Assembly (NCBI GenBank): GCA_016934895.1
Contig: JAFGRZ010000240.1
Span: 1-9,238 of the forward strand
Direction: 5' to 3'
Length of the DNA: 9,238 nucleotides
From: Candidatus Aminicenantota bacterium
GTDB lineage: Bacteria; Acidobacteriota; Aminicenantia; Aminicenantales; UBA8522
Shown here: positions 6,386 through 9,238 of the stretch, in pieces
Position numbering within the stretch: position 1 is the first letter of the stretch
How the letters are laid out: every line of letters starts with the position of its first letter
Made by a program: the position numbers and the translations under genes
Notes under the pieces: generated by a model
Seen by the model: the letters and a program-made list of their open reading frames with translations, nothing else
The model's database searches: none
Told to the model about the DNA's origin: nothing

Positions 6386-6643
6386 ATGGGAAGGACAACC
6401 AAGACCTTAACCGTATCTCTCCCGCCCCAGATATATGAGGAGATCGAAAGGCTGGCCGCGTTGGAAAGAAAAACCAAAAGCGAGCTCTTTCGTGATATGG
6501 TCAAGGTCTATGAAGACCATCTCGACGAGGAACGTTGGAAAAAATTCCGCCGCCTCGGCCGGGCAACGGCGAAAAAGTATCGCCTGTCTTCCGAGCGGGA
6601 TATTGAAAAGCTGGTCCATGAGGCCCGCGGAATCCGAGATTGA
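6386..6643 (+). CDS. ribbon-helix-helix (CopG/Arc-type) antitoxin
   Basis: 85 residues. The N-terminus T-K-T-L-T-V-S-L-P forms the DNA-binding beta strand of a ribbon-helix-helix dimer. It is followed by helix A (about 15-27, I-Y-E-E-I-E-R-L-A) and helix B (about 30-44, K-S-E-L-F-R-D-M-V-K-V-Y). The charged C-terminal half is the expected toxin-wrapping tail. The start at 6386 has AGAGGAG six bases upstream. An in-frame ATG at 6344 also follows a GGAGG, but it lies inside the predicted promoter and would add 14 residues before the family's usual beginning. The stop overlaps the toxin start. Role: neutralises the downstream PIN toxin and, probably with it, represses the operon through the phased repeats at 6352-6369. 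Confidence 0.88.
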   Translation: MGRTTKTLTVSLPPQIYEEIERLAALERKTKSELFRDMVKVYEDHLDEERWKKFRRLGRATAKKYRLSSERDIEKLVHEARGIRD

Positions 6644-7044
6644 GCGGCCGGCGCGTTGTCTTTGATACGAATGTCTTCCTTTCAGCGTTCACCTTTGGCG
6701 GGAAACCCGAAATCGCGTTTGAGATGGCCCGGGCCGGCAGGATTCAGCTGATCGTTTCCACTCCCATCCTGGGCGAGCTGGCCGCGATCCTGAAAAGTAA
6801 ATTTGCGTGGGATGACGAGGACATCCGGGAAGCTTTGCGGGTCGTCGGCCGGCATGCTGAGCTCGTCAAGCCGGGCATGCGGCTGCGAGTCCTTAGGGAG
6901 GACGCCGATAATCGTGTACTGGAATGTGCTCTTGCGGGCCAGGCGAATTGGATCATCTCGGGCGACCGTCATCTCTTGAGCCTGAAAGAATTCCGGGGAA
7001 TCCTGATTGTCCGAGTGTCGGACTTTCTCTCGGACCCGACCTAA
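6640..7044 (+). CDS. PIN-domain toxin, COG1569 type
   Basis: 134 residues, full length. It matches the PIN-family putative toxin group: V-V-F-D-T-N-V-F-L-S-A with catalytic D9, E46 in I-L-G-E-L, D-A-D-N-R-V-L-E-C-A with D90 and E95, and I-I-S-G-D-R-H-L-L with D109. The acidic metal site therefore looks complete and an active ribonuclease is expected. The start is TTG (6640-6642), sharing three bases with the antitoxin stop TGA (6641-6643 within TTGA). No independent Shine-Dalgarno site is obvious, so translation is probably coupled to the antitoxin. A dispersed repeat begins two bases after the stop. This toxin belongs to a different PIN subgroup from the VapC remnant at 90-275. RNA target unknown. 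Confidence 0.88.
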   Translation: MSGRRVVFDTNVFLSAFTFGGKPEIAFEMARAGRIQLIVSTPILGELAAILKSKFAWDDEDIREALRVVGRHAELVKPGMRLRVLREDADNRVLECALAGQANWIISGDRHLLSLKEFRGILIVRVSDFLSDPT

Positions 7045-7045
7045 T

Positions 7046-7170
7046 AAATTGGTGACAGTATATTGTGTCCCTGCATTATGAGGAAATCGGTGACAGTGGC
7101 TTCTATTTCCATTTCCCCCCATGCCTCTCCTGATCGGGAAATTCGGAATATGAGGTACTGTCACCAAATT
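7046..7170. repeat. 125-bp repeat element with 12-bp inverted ends
   Basis: The left end TTGGTGACAGTA (7049-7060) is the exact reverse complement of the right end TACTGTCACCAA (7156-7167). The left end is also a palindrome unit, GGTGACA-N8-TGTCCC (7051-7071). A further GGTGACAG lies inside at 7089-7096, and TATGAGG recurs at 7077-7083 and 7149-7155. There is no coding potential. It fills the space between the toxin stop and the next promoter region. It resembles a small non-autonomous MITE/REP-type element. Confidence 0.7.
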
Positions 7171-7178
7171 GTAGAGGC

Positions 7179-7194
7179 GTCCTAAGTTGAGGAC
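7179..7194. promoter_or_regulatory. short palindrome, possible activator site
   Basis: GTCCT (7179-7183) and AGGAC (7190-7194) form a 5-bp inverted repeat with a 6-base spacer, 31 bp upstream of the sigma54 -24 element. It could be an enhancer-binding-protein site, though those usually lie further upstream. A palindrome this short may be chance. Confidence 0.25.
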
Positions 7195-7225
7195 AGGGGA
7201 GTGCGGCAGGATATGGGTGGATGAA

Positions 7226-7242
7226 TTGGCACACTTTTTGCT
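7226..7242 (+). promoter_or_regulatory. sigma54 (RpoN) -24/-12 promoter
   Basis: TTGGCAC (7226-7232), four bases after one purine, then TTGCT (7238-7242) fits the YTGGCACR-N4-TTGCW consensus at every specified position, with 10 bases between the GG and the GC. Transcription would start near 7253, about 60 bases before the outer-membrane protein ATG. Sigma54 promoters need an AAA+ activator; none is encoded in this window. Confidence 0.75.
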
Positions 7243-7272
7243 CTAGAAATTAGGCGAGAGGGGAAAAGGCGC

Positions 7273-7288
7273 GGCCGGAATACCGGCC
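7273..7288 (+). other. 5'-leader hairpin of the outer-membrane protein mRNA
   Basis: GGCCGG (7273-7278) and CCGGCC (7283-7288) form a perfect 6-bp GC stem with loop AATA, between the sigma54 start point and the Shine-Dalgarno at 7303. It is followed by TTAATT rather than a T-run, so it is more likely an mRNA-stability or translation element than a terminator. Function unproven. Confidence 0.45.
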
Positions 7289-7314
7289 TTAATTGAAGTA
7301 TCAGGAGGGATCTA

Positions 7315-7923
7315 ATGAAAAAGGCAACCCTCGTCGTTGCGCTGAGCTTTCTGGCCTTCGCCTTGAATCCTGTTTGGGCTTCCGGTGAGATACGGCCGTT
7401 TCCCAAGGGTTCGATGTTCCTGACCGGTCAGTTCGGACTCAATTCCATGGTCAGGACGGCCGATCCGCTCGCCGACCCCTTCAACAGTCTGCCTTTTCCT
7501 TTGGGCGCCAGTTTTGAGTTCATGCTGACCGAAAACATCGGGCTCGGCGGCACCGCCATGTACGACCGGTGGTCCGATTACCTGGGAATGTACGGAGGGA
7601 AGTGGACCTTTCGTTTGATCAGACCGTCGTTCGATTGTGCCTATCACTTCAGCCCGGAGAGAGTCAAGGGCCTGGGATTTTATACAGGGATTCAATTTGG
7701 ATACACCTTTGTGGATGTCGACAATAGGCTGAGCAACCGGTATAACGGCCTCCTGAAGAGCGAGGCTTACCTGGCGCCCTTCGCCGGGGTCCATTTCAAT
7801 CCTTGGCCGAATTCCCAAGGTTTTCTGGGAAGGCTTTCAGTAAATTTCAAAGCGGCCTGGTCGGTGACGGGGCGTTTTACCGGGGTTTACGGCCTGGCCG
7901 GCCTGACCTACCGTCTGAAGTAA
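7315..7923 (+). CDS. small outer-membrane beta-barrel protein
   Basis: 202 residues. A clear signal peptide (M-K-K, hydrophobic core 5-19, cleavage after A22 in V-W-A) is followed by about 180 residues of alternating polar/aromatic segments that suit an eight-stranded barrel: M-F-L-T-G-Q-F-G-L, F-E-F-M-L-T-E-N-I-G-L-G-G, W-T-F-R-L-I-R-P-S-F-D-C-A-Y-H-F, G-F-Y-T-G-I-Q-F-G-Y-T-F, L-A-P-F-A-G-V-H-F and V-Y-G-L-A-G-L-T-Y. The last residues are Y-R-L-K rather than the classic terminal Phe. It resembles the OmpA/OmpW-like 'outer membrane protein beta-barrel' group; no OmpA peptidoglycan-binding domain is present. AGGAGGG lies five bases before the ATG. It is a single-gene unit under the sigma54 promoter at 7226, so expression is probably conditional. 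Pore, adhesin or structural roles cannot be told apart from sequence. Confidence 0.8.
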   Translation: MKKATLVVALSFLAFALNPVWASGEIRPFPKGSMFLTGQFGLNSMVRTADPLADPFNSLPFPLGASFEFMLTENIGLGGTAMYDRWSDYLGMYGGKWTFRLIRPSFDCAYHFSPERVKGLGFYTGIQFGYTFVDVDNRLSNRYNGLLKSEAYLAPFAGVHFNPWPNSQGFLGRLSVNFKAAWSVTGRFTGVYGLAGLTYRLK

Positions 7924-7924
7924 A

Positions 7925-7956
7925 GAAGGGGGAGCGTTCCCCAAAGGGACACCCTT
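7925..7956 (+). terminator. possible terminator after the outer-membrane protein gene
   Basis: Two small stems follow the stop: GGGGA/TCCCC with loop GCGT (7929-7942) and AAGGG/CCCTT with loop ACA (7944-7956). Alternatively GAAGGG (7925-7930) pairs with CCCTTC (7952-7957). There is no T-run, so this is a weak or Rho-assisted stop at best. Confidence 0.35.
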
Positions 7957-7964
7957 CATAAAAT

Positions 7965-8058
7965 AATTGGTGACAGTATACCGTGTCCCCGAATTTCTAT
8001 CCGATTTTCCAGTCCTGAAGAACGAAAAAGAGGGACATGATATACTGTCCCCAGAAAT
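7965..8058. repeat. 94-bp element with two palindrome units in inverted orientation
   Basis: Unit 1 is GGTGACA-N8-TGTCCCC (7969-7990); unit 2 is AGGGACA-N8-TGTCCCC (8031-8052). The reverse complement of unit 2 matches unit 1 over about 24 bases with few differences, sharing GACAGTATA and GTCCC. The spacer of about 40 bases has no gene. The 3' end sits 11 bp before the reductase-like remnant. Confidence 0.7.
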
Positions 8059-8068
8059 AAGACCTCGG

Positions 8069-8233
8069 ATGAAGATCGAAAAAGCGGTCCGGGCTTGGGC
8101 GGAGGAGAGGGGCTACCGCGTGGCAGCGGGCGACGTGGCCGAGCTCGAGGAGGTGCGCGCCACCCTCCGGAAACGCCGTGATGGGGGAGAGATCGACGCC
8201 GATTTCTTCCGCCTCGGAATCCGCGGCAAATAG
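8069..8233 (+). pseudogene. N-terminal remnant, possibly of an epoxyqueuosine-reductase-like Fe-S protein
   Basis: 54 codons read M-K-I-E-K-A-V-R-A-W-A-E-E-R-G-Y-R-V, then L-E-E-V-R-A-T-L-R-K-R-R-D-G-G-E-I-D-A-D-F-F-R. The pattern of a G-Y-x-V segment, a helix with L-x-E, and G-x-x-D-x-x-F-F/Y recalls the N-terminus of QueG-related 4Fe-4S proteins, which normally run past 250 residues with cysteine clusters. None of that follows: the frame ends at TAG after G-I-R-G-K. No Shine-Dalgarno precedes the ATG, and a repeat element lies directly upstream. The frame is open back into the repeat (to 7967), but those codons are repeat sequence. Most likely a dead 5' fragment; a small intact gene of unknown function is the alternative. 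The family assignment is from memory of the pattern and is tentative. Confidence 0.4.
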
Positions 8234-8251
8234 AAAAACTGAATTTTAGGG

Positions 8252-8280
8252 GTGCGATTCCAGGCCGGATTATCTATAAT
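8252..8280 (+). promoter_or_regulatory. candidate promoter of the Trp-rich propeller gene
   Basis: A perfect TATAAT lies at 8275-8280, 48 bp before the ATG. The hexamer 17 bases upstream (GTGCGA) matches the -35 consensus poorly, so this promoter may need an activator or may be chance. Confidence 0.4.
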
Positions 8281-8328
8281 AAGCGGGAGCATCGGGTTGC
8301 AATCGAATCATAAATATAGGAGGCCGTC

Positions 8329-9238
8329 ATGAAAAAACTGAGCTTTTGCATTGGCTTCATTCTCCTCTTTGCCGCTCTCTCCTGGGGGCGCGTCGGGGAT
8401 GTGCTCAAAGTCATCAAGACGCCCGGCCCGCGTCCGACCGGCCTGGCTTTTGACGGCCAACATCTCTGGCTCGCCGACGAGTTCACCGACAAGATTTATA
8501 AAATCGACCCCGAAAGCGGCCGCGTCCTCTTGGACTTCGACTCTCCCGGCCATCACCCCGAAGGGCTGGCCTGGGACGGCCGCTGCCTCTGGCACATCGA
8601 TTCGGGGGAAAAACTGATGTACAGGATCGACCCGGAAACGGGCCGCGCTCTCACCATCCTCGAGTCCAACAGCCCCAACCCGCGCGACCTGGCCTGGGAC
8701 GGCGAATACGTCTGGATCGCCGACTTCCGGAGCGACATCCTGATCAAGGTTTCGATCGTTGACGGGATGATGGTTCAGACGTTCGCTTCACCCGCCGGCG
8801 AACCGACGGGACTGGCCTTCGACGGGAAATATCTCTGGGTCGCGGACCGGGCCCAAGACCGGATTTACCTCGTTAACCCCGCGGACGGCCTCTGTCTTTC
8901 GTCGCTCCGTTCCTACGGTCCTTTTCCTTCCGGATTGGCCTGGGCGGGCGATACCCTCTGGAACGTCGACTATGAAAATGACGAGATTTACCAGGTCAAG
9001 GTCTTCGACGCCGACATCCTCACGCGATGGGATGAGAAGAAGCTCTCGCTCCAGTTCGTCAAGGAATTCCGGAACTACGGCCCCGGCACGGTCACGATGC
9101 TCGATATTTACCTCCCGATCCCCGAAAACCGGGATAACCAGACGCTTCTCGGCCCCGTCGAGTTCGATCCCGCAGCCCACGAAGTGATCGAAGACAGTTG
9201 GGGTCAGAAGATCGCCCATTTCGCGTTCAAAGATCTCA
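8329..9238 (+). CDS. secreted Trp-rich propeller protein, probably with transglutaminase-like C-terminus (3' end outside window)
   Basis: 303 codons are visible and the frame is open at the window end. A signal peptide (M-K-K-L, core 5-18) is followed by five tandem repeats about 41 residues apart. Each has the form P-x-G-L-A-[FW]-D-G-x-x-L-W-x-x-D, then I-Y-x-I-D-P-x-x-G; the G-L-A steps fall near residues 38, 79, 121, 161 and 202, with the fifth repeat weakest. This resembles YncE/NHL-type propeller blades. From about 237 the sequence changes to a strand-rich module (V-T-M-L-D-I-Y-L-P-I-P, N-Q, then W-G-Q-K-I-A-H-F-A-F) like the region preceding the catalytic Cys-His-Asp domain in bacterial transglutaminase-like proteins. 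The catalytic part itself is not in the window, so that call is inference. AGGAGG lies five bases before the ATG. Confidence 0.75.
   Translation, partial: MKKLSFCIGFILLFAALSWGRVGDVLKVIKTPGPRPTGLAFDGQHLWLADEFTDKIYKIDPESGRVLLDFDSPGHHPEGLAWDGRCLWHIDSGEKLMYRIDPETGRALTILESNSPNPRDLAWDGEYVWIADFRSDILIKVSIVDGMMVQTFASPAGEPTGLAFDGKYLWVADRAQDRIYLVNPADGLCLSSLRSYGPFPSGLAWAGDTLWNVDYENDEIYQVKVFDADILTRWDEKKLSLQFVKEFRNYGPGTVTMLDIYLPIPENRDNQTLLGPVEFDPAAHEVIEDSWGQKIAHFAFKDL

Noticed and set aside
6682..7167. Minus-strand open frame antisense to the PIN toxin
   Set aside because: Runs from repeat sequence across a clear PIN gene with all acidic residues; shadow only.
7312..7818. Minus-strand open frame antisense to the outer-membrane barrel gene
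   Set aside because: No domain pattern; the plus strand has signal peptide, strong Shine-Dalgarno site and promoter.
8274..8595. Minus-strand open frames antisense to the start of the Trp-rich propeller gene
   Set aside because: No family pattern, and the plus-strand frame has signal peptide, Shine-Dalgarno site and regular repeats.

Overview
The window looks like chromosomal DNA of a GC-rich Gram-negative bacterium. Sec signal peptides, a small outer-membrane barrel and a periplasmic sensor kinase support this. The gene style (TPR plus PD40-propeller secreted proteins, Trp-rich propellers leading to a transglutaminase-type extension, many short GGGGACA-type palindromes) resembles Acidobacteriota/Aminicenantes, but that placement is inference from style only; no marker gene is present.

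Left part (1-1255) is a gene graveyard. It holds a C-terminal remnant of a VapC-type PIN toxin (minus), an 80-bp element made of a perfect 27-bp inverted repeat, a frameshifted C-terminal piece of a DUF4143-type AAA ATPase (plus), and a degraded C-terminal piece of comM/yifB (minus). A palindromic repeat closes the region and also has the form of an intrinsic terminator for the next gene.

Centre (1256-6210) is a minus-strand signalling block read right to left: a sensor histidine kinase with a large TPR-like extracytoplasmic domain, a PhoB/OmpR-type response regulator 4 bp after it, and 71 bp further a secreted TPR + PD40 propeller protein. Arrays of 11-bp direct repeats with one shared consensus lie upstream of the kinase (three copies) and between regulator and propeller gene (four copies). 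They have the spacing expected for a PhoB/OmpR-type dimer and suggest that the regulator controls both its own operon and the propeller gene.

Right part (6211-9238) is on the plus strand. A ribbon-helix-helix antitoxin / PIN toxin pair has its own sigma70-like promoter and a phased 8-bp direct-repeat operator candidate. It is followed by a repeat element, then by a consensus sigma54 -24/-12 promoter driving a small outer-membrane barrel gene, then a second repeat element fused to a 54-codon remnant of an epoxyqueuosine-reductase-like gene. The last gene is a Trp-rich five-repeat propeller protein that runs off the window. No tRNA, rRNA, CRISPR array or transposase gene was seen.
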